Shown here: positions 1 to 9,249 of the stretch, in pieces | How positions within the stretch are numbered: the first letter of the stretch is position 1 | Layout of the letters: each line of letters starts with the position of its first letter | NCBI RefSeq assembly: GCF_026626635.1 | Contig: NZ_JAPNKA010000001.1 | Location: forward strand, 930,001-994,000 | Reading direction: 5' to 3' | Length of the DNA stretch: 64,000 nt | DNA from: Archangium lansingense | GTDB lineage: Bacteria; Myxococcota; Myxococcia; Myxococcales; Myxococcaceae | The notes under the pieces: generated by a model | What the model was told of the DNA's origin: nothing | The model's database searches: none | Seen by the model: the letters and a program-made list of their open reading frames with translations, nothing else | Program-made: the position numbers and the translations under genes

Positions 1-411
1 GACATTCTCCTCGGGAGCGGGCGGAGCGCCTTGGATGCCGGGCGCCACGAGCACGAGGCAGGAGACTCGCTCGGGCCAGGCCAGGGCGAAGTCGAGCGCG
101 ACGCGCCCGCCGAGCGACAGCCCGACGACGTGGACCCGGTCCATTGAGAAGTAGTCGAGCAGGGCGCGCAGATCCTCGTAGGGGGCGTAGGGCTGTCCCT
201 CGGGCACGTCCGACGAGCCGAAGCCCCGCAAGTCGTAGCGCAGGGTGGTGAAGTGCCGGGCGAGGGGCCCTACCTGCTCGTTCCACAGGCGCATGTCGAG
301 CAGGCCACCGTGAAGCAGCACGACCGGGAAGCCGTCGCCCTGGAGCTCGTAGTGCAGGCGGGCTCCGTTCACCGGAGCGAAATCCCGCACGGGTGGAGTT
401 GGAGTGGTCAT
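1..411 (-). CDS. alpha/beta hydrolase, C terminus cut by window edge
   Basis: The first 137 residues of an alpha/beta-hydrolase-fold enzyme are visible. The start ATG is at 409-411 and the rest of the gene runs off the left edge. The N terminus reads MTTPTPPVRDF, followed by a VVLLHGG segment (oxyanion-hole HGG motif) and then the nucleophile elbow GLSLGG. The segment RYDLRGFGSSD between them is typical of esterases and haloperoxidase-like hydrolases. The His of the triad lies outside the window, so substrate class cannot be judged. No signal peptide is seen, so it is probably cytoplasmic. It is divergent from the M49 peptidase gene, with about 90 bp between the two starts. Confidence 0.9.
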   Translation of the reverse strand, partial: MTTPTPPVRDFAPVNGARLHYELQGDGFPVVLLHGGLLDMRLWNEQVGPLARHFTTLRYDLRGFGSSDVPEGQPYAPYEDLRALLDYFSMDRVHVVGLSLGGRVALDFALAWPERVSCLVLVAPGIQGAPPAPEENV

Positions 412-503
412 GCCAGGGAGAAGGTATGCATCGGCCGCCGCTGGTGGCGGACGCCCCCGGGTGCTAACCCGTGCTCCCCGCTGAACGTTTCCCCGGAGCC
501 CCC

Positions 504-2645
504 ATGAAAGCCCTCTTCCTGGCGGCGGCGCTCGCCGCCACTCCGCAGCCCGCTCGCACCCCGGCCTCGAGCACGCCTGCCGCCGAGGCCACTTCCTCCA
601 CCGCGCAGTCCTTCTTCGTGGCGCGGCTCGGCCATGACGCCATCGTCCGCATGTTCGCGCCGGGCGTGCCCGCGCTCTCCCGGGACGAGAAGCGGGTGGC
701 CTGGCACCTCTCGCTCGCGGCGCACGCGGGTGAGGAGATTGGCTATGACCAGCTCGGCTGGGACGCGGTGGCCCTCAAGCGGCTGCTGGAGAGCGTGTAT
801 CTGTTCGGCCGCGAGGGCCACGCGGAGCCCGGCTCCTTCGACGCGAAGCTCGCGGACTATCTGGCGCGCTTCTACGGCCAGACGGGCAACCATGAGCAAA
901 CGACGGGCCAGAAGTTCGTCCCCGACTTCACCCCCGCCGAGCTGGAGGCCGCGGCGGTGCGGGCGCTGAAGGCCGGGGCCCCCCTGGGCGTGAAGGACGA
1001 GGCGGCGCTGAAGGCGTGGTTGGGTGGACTGAAGCCCTCGCTCTTCGATGCGGACTTCGAGCCGCAGCTCACCTCGAAGGCGCCCCCGCCGGGGAAGGAC
1101 CTCCTCACCGCCTCGGCGAACACGGCGTATGGCCGGGGCGTGACGCTGAAGGACCTGGAGGGCTTCCAGGAGAAGAACCCGCTCAACTCGCGCGTGGTGA
1201 AGGTGGACGGGAAGCTGGTGGAGCAGGTGTTCCGCGCCGGGACGCCCGACGGGAAGGTGCCGCGAGGGTTGTACGCGGAGGAGCTCTCGCGCGTCAGTGC
1301 CCACCTGCGCGAGGCGGCGAAGTCCGCACCGAAGGACCAGAAGGCCGCGCTCGAGAAGCTGGTGCGCTACTTCGAGACGGGCGACCTGAAGGACTGGGAC
1401 GCGTACAACATCGCCTGGCTGAAGGCGAACCCGATGGTGGACGCCAACATCGGCTTCATCGAGACGTACGTGGACGCGCGCGGCCAGAAGGGACAGTGGG
1501 GGGCGCTCATCAACTACCGCGATGCGCGGGAGAATCGGGTGATGGAGCTCATCGCCCGCCGGGCGCAGGAGTTCGAGAACCGGATGCCCTGGCCGGACGC
1601 GTACAAACGCAAGAAGGTGGCGACGCCGGTGGCCAAGGCCATCAACCTGGTGACCAGCTACCCGGGACCGCCCGCCGGCATCAACCTGCCCAACGAGCAG
1701 CACATCCGCGAGAAGTACGGCAGCAAGAGCGTGCTGGTGAGCAACGTGATGGAGGCCGCCGCGGCGATGAAGCGGCTGCCGCTGGCCATCGAGTTCTCCC
1801 GCACGCCCGAGGAGGCCGCGAAGGCTCGCCAATACTCCGTGACCGCGCGCAAGTGGCTGGTGGCGTTCCACGAGGTGCTGGGACACGCCTCGGGGCAGGT
1901 GGACCCGAAGCTGGAGGGCGGCCCCTCGCGCTACCTGAAGGAGTACGACAACACGCTGGAGGAGGCGCGGGCGGACCTGGTGGCGCTCTGGCACGCGTTT
2001 GACCCGTCGCTGGCCGCGCTGTCGCCGGAGCACGAGCGCATCGCCGAGCAGATGTACCGCGACTACCTGGTGGAGGGGCTGACCAACCTCAACCAGGTGC
2101 CGGAGGGAGACGCCTTCGAGGAGGACCACCAGCGAGGCCACCACATGGCGGTGAACTTCCTGATGGAGAAGGGCTCGGTGACGCAGGTGACGGAGGGCGG
2201 AGGGGAGGGGAAGCCGGGGCGCACCTCCTGGGTGGTGGTGGACTACGGGAAGATGCGTGCGGCGGTGGGAGAGCTGCTCTCGAAGCTGATGGTCATCAAG
2301 GCGACGGGGGACTACGAGGGCATCCGCAAGCTGGTGCAGGAGAAGGGCATCCGGTTCGACCCGAAGCTGCGCGACGAGGTGGTGGCGCGCGTGCGGGCGG
2401 TGGAGGTGCCGGCGGATGTGCTGCTCATCTCGCCGAGGCTGGTGCCGGTGGTGGATGGGAAGGGGCAGGTGGTGGACGTGAAGGTGCGGCACGACCAGGG
2501 CTTCATCGAGCAGCACCTGGAGCGCAGCGTGCTGGGCAGGCTCACCCCGGCGGAGGCCACGCGGGTAGCGGCGAGGCTGGCGGCCACCCCGGAGGCGCTC
2601 GCGGAGGAGTACCGGAAGCTTCCGAGACAACCCCTCTCCCCATGA
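504..2645 (+). CDS. M49 (dipeptidyl peptidase III-like) zinc metallopeptidase, exported
   Basis: This 713-residue protein has the M49 signature HEVLGH at about residues 456-461 and a second motif EEARAD at about 486-491, corresponding to the HExxGH and EExxA(D/E) zinc sites of dipeptidyl peptidase III. The family removes dipeptides from the N terminus of short peptides. The N terminus (MKALFLAAALAATPQPA) looks like a signal peptide followed by a Pro/Ala/Thr-rich linker, so an envelope location is likely. The ATG at 504 was chosen over a GTG-type extension from 471 because the signal peptide starts there. It stands alone, and the next gene starts 134 bp downstream. Confidence 0.88.
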   Translation: MKALFLAAALAATPQPARTPASSTPAAEATSSTAQSFFVARLGHDAIVRMFAPGVPALSRDEKRVAWHLSLAAHAGEEIGYDQLGWDAVALKRLLESVYLFGREGHAEPGSFDAKLADYLARFYGQTGNHEQTTGQKFVPDFTPAELEAAAVRALKAGAPLGVKDEAALKAWLGGLKPSLFDADFEPQLTSKAPPPGKDLLTASANTAYGRGVTLKDLEGFQEKNPLNSRVVKVDGKLVEQVFRAGTPDGKVPRGLYAEELSRVSAHLREAAKSAPKDQKAALEKLVRYFETGDLKDWDAYNIAWLKANPMVDANIGFIETYVDARGQKGQWGALINYRDARENRVMELIARRAQEFENRMPWPDAYKRKKVATPVAKAINLVTSYPGPPAGINLPNEQHIREKYGSKSVLVSNVMEAAAAMKRLPLAIEFSRTPEEAAKARQYSVTARKWLVAFHEVLGHASGQVDPKLEGGPSRYLKEYDNTLEEARADLVALWHAFDPSLAALSPEHERIAEQMYRDYLVEGLTNLNQVPEGDAFEEDHQRGHHMAVNFLMEKGSVTQVTEGGGEGKPGRTSWVVVDYGKMRAAVGELLSKLMVIKATGDYEGIRKLVQEKGIRFDPKLRDEVVARVRAVEVPADVLLISPRLVPVVDGKGQVVDVKVRHDQGFIEQHLERSVLGRLTPAEATRVAARLAATPEALAEEYRKLPRQPLSP

Positions 2646-2779
2646 AGAGGCGCAGACCCAGGCCGAGAAGGCCGAGCTTCAGTGGCTGGTTCTGCCGTTC
2701 ATGAGCAGCCCGGACATTATGTGGCTTCCGTTTCACAGAAAGTGATAAGATGAGATAAACCCAAAGGGGGGGATCGCGA

Positions 2780-5245
2780 ATGCTGGAGGCCCAGCGGATT
2801 CAGCGGTGGATGGCCGTATTTATCGTGGCCTGCTGTATGGCCAGTCCGGCGCGAGCTGCTGAAACGCCTACCGGTGAGCCCCTCCCCGTCTATGTCAGCG
2901 ATCGGTTCCGAACAGTCTCTCGTCGACTGGCGGAACAGGTCGTGCGCGAGCAAATCGAAAAATCCTGTCCACCGGAACAGCCCCTCTGTCCGGCCGTGGC
3001 GGGTGCACTCAGCGATGCTTTTGGCGCCGCGCTGACCAAGGATGCCGCGCATTTCAAGGCGACCCTCAACAACTTCTTCGTGGAGAGCTCCGTCAACCTG
3101 CTGTTGTACGAGGTCCTGTCTCCCATTTCCGGTGAGGACGCGGCGGGGAAAGACACGGAGAAGCTCGCGCCCCTGATTCAGTGCCTCGCTGAAGGCCTGG
3201 CGGAGCAGAGCGTCGTCTCGAGCAGGTGCAAGCCGGGAACCGAGCAGGCCGTGAAAGACCTCAAGGACGCGCTCGGCGTGGTGGGCTGCGGCACGCCCGC
3301 CTCCTTGGGAATTGACACCGACTGTCACGTCATCGACCGGGTCATCGCGCGTGTCTCGGCTGGGCAGGCCGTCGTGCCCGCCGACGCAGCACGGGCCCTG
3401 GCCGCGGTCATGACGTCCCCGACGGTGCAACGGGCTGACCTGCGCAGCTATCTGCTCAACTTCGCGGAGCTGCTCGAGCAAGGAATGGAGTCAGGACTGT
3501 TCCGTCCGACAGCCGAGTTCCTCGAGAAGCAGCTCCACGACGAGGACACGGTGCAGGAGCTCATCAAATACAACCCGCTCCCCCCTACTCCCCACTTCGG
3601 CCACGCCCTCGCTTCGGCCGCCAACGACGGGGAGTTCGCCCAGGCGCTCAAGGACTGCGGTCAACCCCTGGATGCCTTCAATGAGTGGACGCAGGTACGA
3701 GCAAAAGGCTTTATCGACAAACAGCGCCGGGCGCTGCTGAAGGGGGAGCCTGTCGATGCAACGCCCTACCAGAAGCTCATGAGCTATGCGTGCCCCAGTC
3801 CCCCTGCCGGTGGTGGGACCGCCGCGCAGACCGTCACGATGCTCCGGCAGAACGCGGCGTTCGAATACTCGGCCCTCGTCGTCTACAACGGCATCACCCG
3901 CTATGCCGTTCCCCTCCTGGCGGCTGCCGCTCTTCTCGATTACGTGCGCAACTCGGACGTGGCCGTGTTCGACGATGCGGTGCGGCGTATCGTGGCCTTC
4001 GCCGTGAGGCAGTTGACGGTGCGAGCCCTCATGCTCCGTGACCTCGAGGCGGAAGAGGCTGCTCCCACCGATCCGAGCAAGCGGATCCAGAAGCTACGTC
4101 CTCTCAAGGACGCGCTCACCGTCTGCGAGGTGCAGGACATCCTCTTCTTCTTGAGTCCCCAGGCCTATTCGCATCCTGCCGCGGGTACTGTGTGCTTTGC
4201 GTTCAAGTCCCGGGCAGTCAGTATCGCTTCGGATGTGAGCCCGTACGCCATTCCCGCTACCGGGTTGACCCCGGCCTTGCGCGCACAACGCGCGGAGCGC
4301 CTCGCCGAGGCAACTTCCGGATTTCTCGAAGGGCTCCAGGCGCTCACTTCCACGCAGTCCTCCTTGCGTGAGCTGGAAGTGGGCCAACTGTTGCGTGTGG
4401 CGGCCTTCACCGTCGAGGGACGTGACGACGTGGCCAGGAAGAGCCTGGCTCGCTTTGGTGTCGATCTGCTCGTCGCCCAGGTGGACAGGCGCTCCAGCTC
4501 CATGCTTGGGGTCACGGAGAAGGCGTGTGAGGAGGATCGGAGGACGACGAGCATCTTCGAGGTCTTCACGGACAGCAAGGTCGGTGCCTGCGTCGCCCTC
4601 GTGTTGATTCGCAGCGCCTACTTCCCCATCGCCGACTTCCTTTGGGAACAAGGGTTCAAAGAGAGCACGGCGGAAGAGCTCGCCACGCGCACCTACACCT
4701 CACTCGCGCAGTCGAGGTCTCTGGATTCCATGCCCTTCATCTTCAACGTGGGTCTAGGAGCCTGTCGGAATACCTCGGCTACCCACTACATGAGGGGTAG
4801 TGCGACTCAAACACACCGCTATGGTTGGTATGTAGGAGTCGTTTTTCGGCGATTCTCCGACAAGCTCCTAGGGGCCAACTACATCATGCCGCTCACCAGC
4901 AACAGCGTCTGGCGAGACGGATATGGGGCTTTGACCGTGGTCGATAAATTCGGCCTCGCGTTCTACAAGTACAATGGCCGCTCCACTCAACTCGAGTTCG
5001 GTCTCTTCGCCGGCGGCTTCCTCGATGCCTTGGTGCGCACGGTGGCGGATACGGGCGAGGACGAGCGTTACTGGCTGACGGGCCTCACGCTGGGCGCTCC
5101 GCGAATGTGGGGCAAGGACATCGGGTTGGAGGGGCACGTTGGCTTCGCCATGCCGTTCTCGTTCAACAACCGTGACCGGTTTGGTTGGACCGTAGGTGCT
5201 ACGTTGGTTGTCCCAGTGTCTGCAGTGCTTGGTGAAAAGGAGTGA
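2780..5245 (+). CDS. unknown 821-residue exported protein, beta-rich C terminus
   Basis: I do not recognise this family. The N terminus (MLEAQRIQRWMAVFIVACCMASPARA) is a Sec signal peptide, and several Cys residues in the mature part could form disulphides. Roughly residues 30-640 look alpha-helical. The last ~150 residues are rich in aromatic/Gly strands such as RYGWYVGVVFRRFSD and FGLAFYKYNG and end near FGWTVGATLVVPVSAV, reminiscent of an outer-membrane barrel or membrane-associated beta domain (inference). A G-rich Shine-Dalgarno stretch lies about 7 bases before the ATG. A TAAGAT hexamer at 2746-2751 in an AT-rich patch may be the -10 box. The stop is followed 2 bases later by the zinc-ribbon gene, so the two are probably cotranscribed. 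Confidence 0.72.
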   Translation: MLEAQRIQRWMAVFIVACCMASPARAAETPTGEPLPVYVSDRFRTVSRRLAEQVVREQIEKSCPPEQPLCPAVAGALSDAFGAALTKDAAHFKATLNNFFVESSVNLLLYEVLSPISGEDAAGKDTEKLAPLIQCLAEGLAEQSVVSSRCKPGTEQAVKDLKDALGVVGCGTPASLGIDTDCHVIDRVIARVSAGQAVVPADAARALAAVMTSPTVQRADLRSYLLNFAELLEQGMESGLFRPTAEFLEKQLHDEDTVQELIKYNPLPPTPHFGHALASAANDGEFAQALKDCGQPLDAFNEWTQVRAKGFIDKQRRALLKGEPVDATPYQKLMSYACPSPPAGGGTAAQTVTMLRQNAAFEYSALVVYNGITRYAVPLLAAAALLDYVRNSDVAVFDDAVRRIVAFAVRQLTVRALMLRDLEAEEAAPTDPSKRIQKLRPLKDALTVCEVQDILFFLSPQAYSHPAAGTVCFAFKSRAVSIASDVSPYAIPATGLTPALRAQRAERLAEATSGFLEGLQALTSTQSSLRELEVGQLLRVAAFTVEGRDDVARKSLARFGVDLLVAQVDRRSSSMLGVTEKACEEDRRTTSIFEVFTDSKVGACVALVLIRSAYFPIADFLWEQGFKESTAEELATRTYTSLAQSRSLDSMPFIFNVGLGACRNTSATHYMRGSATQTHRYGWYVGVVFRRFSDKLLGANYIMPLTSNSVWRDGYGALTVVDKFGLAFYKYNGRSTQLEFGLFAGGFLDALVRTVADTGEDERYWLTGLTLGAPRMWGKDIGLEGHVGFAMPFSFNNRDRFGWTVGATLVVPVSAVLGEKE

Positions 5246-5247
5246 AA

Positions 5248-5466
5248 ATGGCGGCCAAGAAGCCAACGACCGATGCCCCGGCTGAAGACACCGCATCAAC
5301 GCACTTCTGTTGGAATTGCGGCCAGGAGGTCGCAGGAAAGACCAAGGCCGCTGCCGAGACGCTCGTCGTAGCCTTCTGCAAGGCGTGCGGAAGGCAACTG
5401 GATGAGGAGGGGAAGTGCACGAGGAAGAAGTGTTCTCGTTTCGGCCTGAAGGCGTCCCTCCTGTAG
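5248..5466 (+). CDS. small zinc-ribbon protein
   Basis: This 72-residue basic protein has CWNCG at residues 21-25 and CKACG at 44-48, a classic four-Cys zinc ribbon, followed by two further Cys at 57 and 62 (CTRKKC). The ATG at 5248 was preferred over an in-frame GTG 6 bases upstream because AAGGAG ends 6 bases before it. It begins 2 bases after the stop of the 821-residue exported protein and is probably in the same transcript. It could be a DNA, RNA or protein adaptor; nothing in the sequence decides between these. Confidence 0.65.
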   Translation: MAAKKPTTDAPAEDTASTHFCWNCGQEVAGKTKAAAETLVVAFCKACGRQLDEEGKCTRKKCSRFGLKASLL

Positions 5467-5577
5467 TGGCTCTCCCCGCAGGCGGATGGAAGCAACTCCT
5501 GGAGCGGGAAACCGATAATCTCCCGTCGGACCATGTCATGTGCATGGCCCGGCCCCCGCCCCCCGAGGTCACGAAGC

Positions 5578-5796
5578 ATGAGCGTCAAAGGACTTCCCGA
5601 CAGCGTCGTCACCTCCTTGTCGTCGCTCTCCAAGGCCCAGCAGGACGTCCTGGCCTCGGCTCCGGACGAGATGAAGCCCTTCCTCGCGGCGCAGATGAAG
5701 ATGCAGAAGGAGCAGGAGCTCTCGGAGTGGATCACCAAGATGCTCAAGGGTGACCACGAGCAGGCCACGAGCGTCCTGCGCAATGTTGGCGGCTGA
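5578..5796 (+). CDS. small hypothetical protein (72 aa)
   Basis: The product is short, helical and charged. It starts MSVKGLPDSVVTSL and continues with a Lys/Glu/Met-rich helix that could be a coiled coil, ending in VLRNVGG. No signal peptide, membrane segment or known motif is seen. The start at 5578 was chosen because residues upstream in frame are Arg/Pro-rich and look non-coding. It lies between the zinc-ribbon gene and the next unknown gene, all on the plus strand. Function is unknown. Confidence 0.5.
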   Translation: MSVKGLPDSVVTSLSSLSKAQQDVLASAPDEMKPFLAAQMKMQKEQELSEWITKMLKGDHEQATSVLRNVGG

Positions 5797-5876
5797 GCCG
5801 GTCCCACCCCTGGCCTCCTGAAACTGGCACGGCGTGGGTTTCCTTCGGGTAGTTTCCTCCGCCAAGGAACCTTCCC

Positions 5877-6800
5877 ATGCCCTATTCCGTCTGGTTGACC
5901 TCCCACCACCGCATCGAGGATGTCCAGTCCGGTGCGCCGGACCAGCTCACCCTCGAGAACCTGCGTGCCTGTCTGGAGCTGCTCGCGCGCTCGCGTCCCA
6001 TCCAAGTGGCGAGCCGGCCCGATGGCTCCCATTGGGTGTTCCGCGCGGGAGAGGCCCCAGCGCTGGCCCCCCTGTTGATGGCGGGCGTGTGGCCCAACAA
6101 CGGTCCCCAGATGGGCACCATCCAGCTCTCGCTGAGTGTCACCAGCCCCTTCTTCATGGCCAACCTGCTCGAGCTGCTCTCCTTCACGGCGCTCGTCACC
6201 GAGCAGCTCGGACTGCGCGCCTTCGAGGGCGTGCACGGCCGTGAGGTGACGGGGGACTCCGTGCGCCAGCTCACCGACGCCCAGGGCGCTTATGCGCGAG
6301 ACCTGGCCCGTGCCTGGCAGCAGAACCGCGCGCAGCTCCATCCCAACCTCCGGATGCCTCTCGAGTTCCCCGCGGGCAACCAGGACAATGCTCCCCACTT
6401 GCTGGCGCTGGTGCTCGAGTACCCGAATCTGCCACCGATGGAGCAGTTGCTGGCGGAGCCACCGGAAGGCCAGGGCGTGGAGGTCCGGGGCACGCAAGGG
6501 CTCTGGTTCGACAAGGCCACCCGCCAGCCGGTGACGTGGTTCTCCATCAATAATCCCCAGGCTCCGCAGGACATGTTGATCTGGCCCCAGTGGGGGGAGG
6601 AGCCCTTCGCGCGGACGGCGCACACCACCTTCGAGGCGGCCGTGCGGCTGCGCGCGCGCGCCGGGGGGCGTGTGTTGTGGAACGGAGCGCCCGTCACTCC
6701 CGAGCGGACCTCCTGGCTGCAGCGCTACCCTGAGCTGCTCGGCGTGGAGCTCCTCCAGCTCGTTACGAACAACTGGGAGCCCGTCACCCGCAAGGCGTAG
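5877..6800 (+). CDS. hypothetical protein (307 aa)
   Basis: This is a soluble-looking protein without signal peptide or membrane segments. It has a mixed alpha/beta composition with several Trp-containing strands (SVWLTSHHRIEDV, GSHWVFRAGE, MLIWPQWGEEPF). The codon pattern is uniform and typical of the neighbourhood, supporting a real gene, but I do not recognise the family. The ATG at 5877 is the first plausible start. About 80 bp separate it from the 72-residue gene upstream. The 228 bp that follow hold nothing recognisable. Confidence 0.65.
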   Translation: MPYSVWLTSHHRIEDVQSGAPDQLTLENLRACLELLARSRPIQVASRPDGSHWVFRAGEAPALAPLLMAGVWPNNGPQMGTIQLSLSVTSPFFMANLLELLSFTALVTEQLGLRAFEGVHGREVTGDSVRQLTDAQGAYARDLARAWQQNRAQLHPNLRMPLEFPAGNQDNAPHLLALVLEYPNLPPMEQLLAEPPEGQGVEVRGTQGLWFDKATRQPVTWFSINNPQAPQDMLIWPQWGEEPFARTAHTTFEAAVRLRARAGGRVLWNGAPVTPERTSWLQRYPELLGVELLQLVTNNWEPVTRKA

Positions 6801-7028
6801 GCGCCGTCGTTCCTCACGGAAGTGTTGGATGAGGCAGGGCAAGCAGGCGAGCCAGCGCATGCTCGCCCGTGCCAGCCATCCAGACGTGTGTCCTGGTTTG
6901 TCGGTTGGGCGCCCACCCGCGGGGCAGAGGCGGTTGATCCAATCCGAAGCCCTTCCGTCAAACAGAGCCAGAGCGCCCTTTCCGGGGCCGGGCCGGATGG
7001 CCGGATGTGGCGCCTTGTGCGTGAGGAG

Positions 7029-8426
7029 ATGACCTTGAACACGACGACGCTTCGCAACCTTTGGGCCGCGGTGGTGGTGCTGGGTCTGGGCACCGGGTGT
7101 GGAAATACCGTGCAGGTGAAGGGGCGGGTGACGGACGGCGAGGGAACGCAGCCGCAGGCGGTGGTGGCGGGAGCGGCTCGGCTAGGGGGCTCGGGGACGG
7201 TGACGGCGGCGACGCAGGTGCGCGCCAAGGCCGTGGGGCCCAAGGGCGAGCTGACGGTGGTGGCCGAGGCCAGGCTGGAGGCCCAGGGGCGCTACACGCT
7301 GGACGTGCCCGCGGGTGAGGCGCAGCTGGTGCTGGAGGCGGTGGATGCCTCGGGCCAGGTGGTGGCTTCGGCGCTGCTCGAGGCCACCACCGAGGGCAAG
7401 GACGCGGTGGCGCCGCCCATGGACTCGGAGAGCTCGCTGGAGGCCGAGGTCTTCGTGCAGATGATGATGGACAAGCCGGAGGCGGAGACGGTGGACATGG
7501 TGGACGTGCGCGCCCGCCTCAACGCCAACATGGCGGCGGCGGCGCGGCAGGGCGCCTCCACCAACGAGGCCTTCCGCTCGCGGGTGAAGGCGCTGGCGGA
7601 TGCGGTGCGCGCGGCGCAGCAGGCGGAGCTGGAGATGTACGCCAATGCGGGCGTGCAGACGAGCCAGACGGCGCTCTTCGAGCAGGAGCTGGCGGCGGCG
7701 GCGGCGCTGAACGTGGCGCTGGATGCGGGCGGCTCGGTGGAGCAGGCCTATGACACCTTCCACGCGGACCTGCGCGCGGCGGCCGAGCGGCTGGGCGCGA
7801 AGGTGGAGCAGCAGGCCCAGAGCGAGCGCGCGGCGAGCGCCTCCTTCCGGGCGACGGTGAAGGCACGGCTGTCGGCGGAGGACGCGCAGCCGCTGGTGGA
7901 CGCGACGCTGAGGGCCTCGGCGGGCATGGAGGCGCGGGCCTCGGGGGCGGCGCTGGCGGCCATCCTCGCGGCGGCCAACGCGGCCGATGACGTGAAGCAG
8001 CAGGCAGTGACGGCGAGCACCACCCTGCGGGCCCAGGTGCGCTCGTCCACGAGCGCGGCGACGGCGGCGCAGGCCTTCGCGAGCTTCGAGGCGGGCCTGG
8101 CGGGGCGCACCAACGTGCAGGCCTCGGTGCTGGGCCGCTACCTCGGCGTGAACACGACGAACCAGCTCGTGCTGAGCACGGCGGTGCAGGCGACGGTGAC
8201 GGCGGCGGCGACGCTGAACGCCACGCTGGACGCTGCCGTCTCCACGGCGGTGTCGTCGAACGCGGTGGATGTCTCGATGCTGGCCACGAAGACGGCGGAG
8301 GCCTACCAGGCCTACGCGGCGGCGGTGCGCGCCCAGGGCACCGCGCTGGCCGTGTTCGGCGCGAAGGCCACGCCCGCGGTGGAGCTGCTGGTGGTGGCCG
8401 ACGGCTCCTTCCAGCTCAGCCGGTAA
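7029..8426 (+). CDS. alanine-rich lipoprotein (about 465 aa)
   Basis: A lipoprotein signal is visible: hydrophobic NLWAAVVVLGLGTGC with a lipobox ending at the Cys. The early mature part (VQVKGRVTDGEG... GRYTLDVPAGEAQLVLEAVD) looks like a carboxypeptidase-regulatory or transthyretin-like beta domain. From about residue 150 onward the chain is Ala/Glu/Gln/Thr-rich and almost certainly helical or coiled coil. A GAGGAG sequence touches the ATG at 7029, so translation may instead begin at the in-frame TTG at 7035, which is better spaced from it. This is likely an envelope structural or surface protein; its role is not known. Confidence 0.7.
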   Translation: MTLNTTTLRNLWAAVVVLGLGTGCGNTVQVKGRVTDGEGTQPQAVVAGAARLGGSGTVTAATQVRAKAVGPKGELTVVAEARLEAQGRYTLDVPAGEAQLVLEAVDASGQVVASALLEATTEGKDAVAPPMDSESSLEAEVFVQMMMDKPEAETVDMVDVRARLNANMAAAARQGASTNEAFRSRVKALADAVRAAQQAELEMYANAGVQTSQTALFEQELAAAAALNVALDAGGSVEQAYDTFHADLRAAAERLGAKVEQQAQSERAASASFRATVKARLSAEDAQPLVDATLRASAGMEARASGAALAAILAAANAADDVKQQAVTASTTLRAQVRSSTSAATAAQAFASFEAGLAGRTNVQASVLGRYLGVNTTNQLVLSTAVQATVTAAATLNATLDAAVSTAVSSNAVDVSMLATKTAEAYQAYAAAVRAQGTALAVFGAKATPAVELLVVADGSFQLSR

Positions 8427-8572
8427 CGCGACCTCCAAGGCGAGCCAGCCGGGCGTGCCCGTGTTGGACACGGTGACGGAGCGGGTTTGACCTGCCCTGA
8501 TGCCCCTTCGGTGAGGAGGGGAGGGAGGCAGCCGAGGGGTCGCTGTTCCAGCTTTCGTCCGGGTACTCCTCT

Positions 8573-8602
8573 CGTGACGGAGTGATTGCTCCTCCCGTCA
8601 CG
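8573..8602. repeat. stem-loop (8-bp arms) in intergenic region
   Basis: CGTGACGG and its reverse complement CCGTCACG are separated by 14 bases, about 150 bp after the lipoprotein stop. No U-tract follows. It may be a transcript-end hairpin or a chance palindrome. It lies in the 415-bp gene-free stretch between the lipoprotein and gloA that also holds the CotH relic. Confidence 0.3.
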
Positions 8603-8638
8603 GCGGGGAGGGGGACATGAGGGGCAGCGGGTGGTGGG

Positions 8639-8838
8639 GAGGTGCTGAAGCTCATTGACGGCTACGCGCGCGAACTCCACCCCGTGGCCCTGCGGGATGA
8701 GGCGCGCTGGCTCCAGCAGTAGCGCTCCTTCGAGCGCTGGAGCGACCGCACCGACTTCACCACCCACGAGCAGGAGGTGGAGTACCTCCGCCGGTGGGGG
8801 ACGAGCGGTGGAAGTCGCTGGAGCGGCGGCTACCGTAG
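8639..8838 (+). pseudogene. C-terminal relic of a CotH-kinase-like gene
   Basis: Reading from 8639 gives EVLKLIDGYARELHPVALRD and then EARWLQQ. An amber TAG follows at 8720-8722, and the same frame continues RSFERWSDRTDFTTHEQEVEYLRRW. A one-frame shift then gives DERWKSLERRLP and a stop at 8836-8838. The pattern of a D/E-rich segment, Trp, (F)TTxEQEVEYLRRW and ERWKxLERRL resembles the C-terminal end of CotH-type spore-coat kinases. No 5' part is present. One stop and one frameshift in 200 bp indicate decay. The family call is from memory of the motif and is tentative. Confidence 0.4.
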
Positions 8839-8841
8839 GGC

Positions 8842-9228
8842 TCAGGAGCCCTGCTGGATGAGCTCCACCCGGTAGCCGTCCGGGTCCTCGACGAAGGCGA
8901 TGACGGTGGTGCCGTGCTTCATGGGGCCCGGCTCGCGCACCACCTTGCCGCCGGCCTTGCGGATGGCGTCGCAGGTGCCGTGAATGTCCGTCACCCCCAG
9001 GGCCACGTGGCCGTAGGCATTGCCCAGCTCGTACTTCGAGGTGCCCCAGTTATAGGTGAGCTCCAGGGCCGGGTGGGTGTCCTCGGGGCCATAGCCCACG
9101 AAGGCCAGGGTGAACTTGCCATCCGGGTAGTCCTTGCGGCGCAGCAGCTGCATTCCGAGGACGCGGGTGTAGAAGTCGAGCGACTTGTCCAGGTCGCCCA
9201 CGCGCAGCATGGTGTGGAGGATTCGCAT
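8842..9228 (-). CDS. gloA: lactoylglutathione lyase (glyoxalase I)
   Basis: This 128-residue protein matches the short bacterial nickel/zinc glyoxalase I, which converts the methylglyoxal-glutathione hemithioacetal to S-lactoylglutathione in the cytoplasm. Metal ligands fall at the same residue numbers as in the E. coli enzyme: His5 (MRILH), Glu56 (ALELTYNWG), His74 (YGHVALGV) and Glu122 (VELIQQ). The length is normal for the family and the start ATG is the only reasonable one. Its 5' end is 21 bp from the 3' end region of the patatin gene; both are on the minus strand. Confidence 0.95.
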   Translation of the reverse strand: MRILHTMLRVGDLDKSLDFYTRVLGMQLLRRKDYPDGKFTLAFVGYGPEDTHPALELTYNWGTSKYELGNAYGHVALGVTDIHGTCDAIRKAGGKVVREPGPMKHGTTVIAFVEDPDGYRVELIQQGS

Positions 9229-9249
9229 CGGCGTTACATGGCATGACGC

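Noticed and set aside
408..2630. Long minus-strand open frame of about 740 codons opposite the M49 peptidase
   Set aside because: Arg/His/Leu-rich composition typical of an antisense shadow in GC-rich DNA; no motif; the plus-strand frame has the M49 active site.
7182..8471. Minus-strand open frame opposite the alanine-rich lipoprotein
   Set aside because: Arg/His/Leu-rich antisense shadow; the plus frame has the lipobox.
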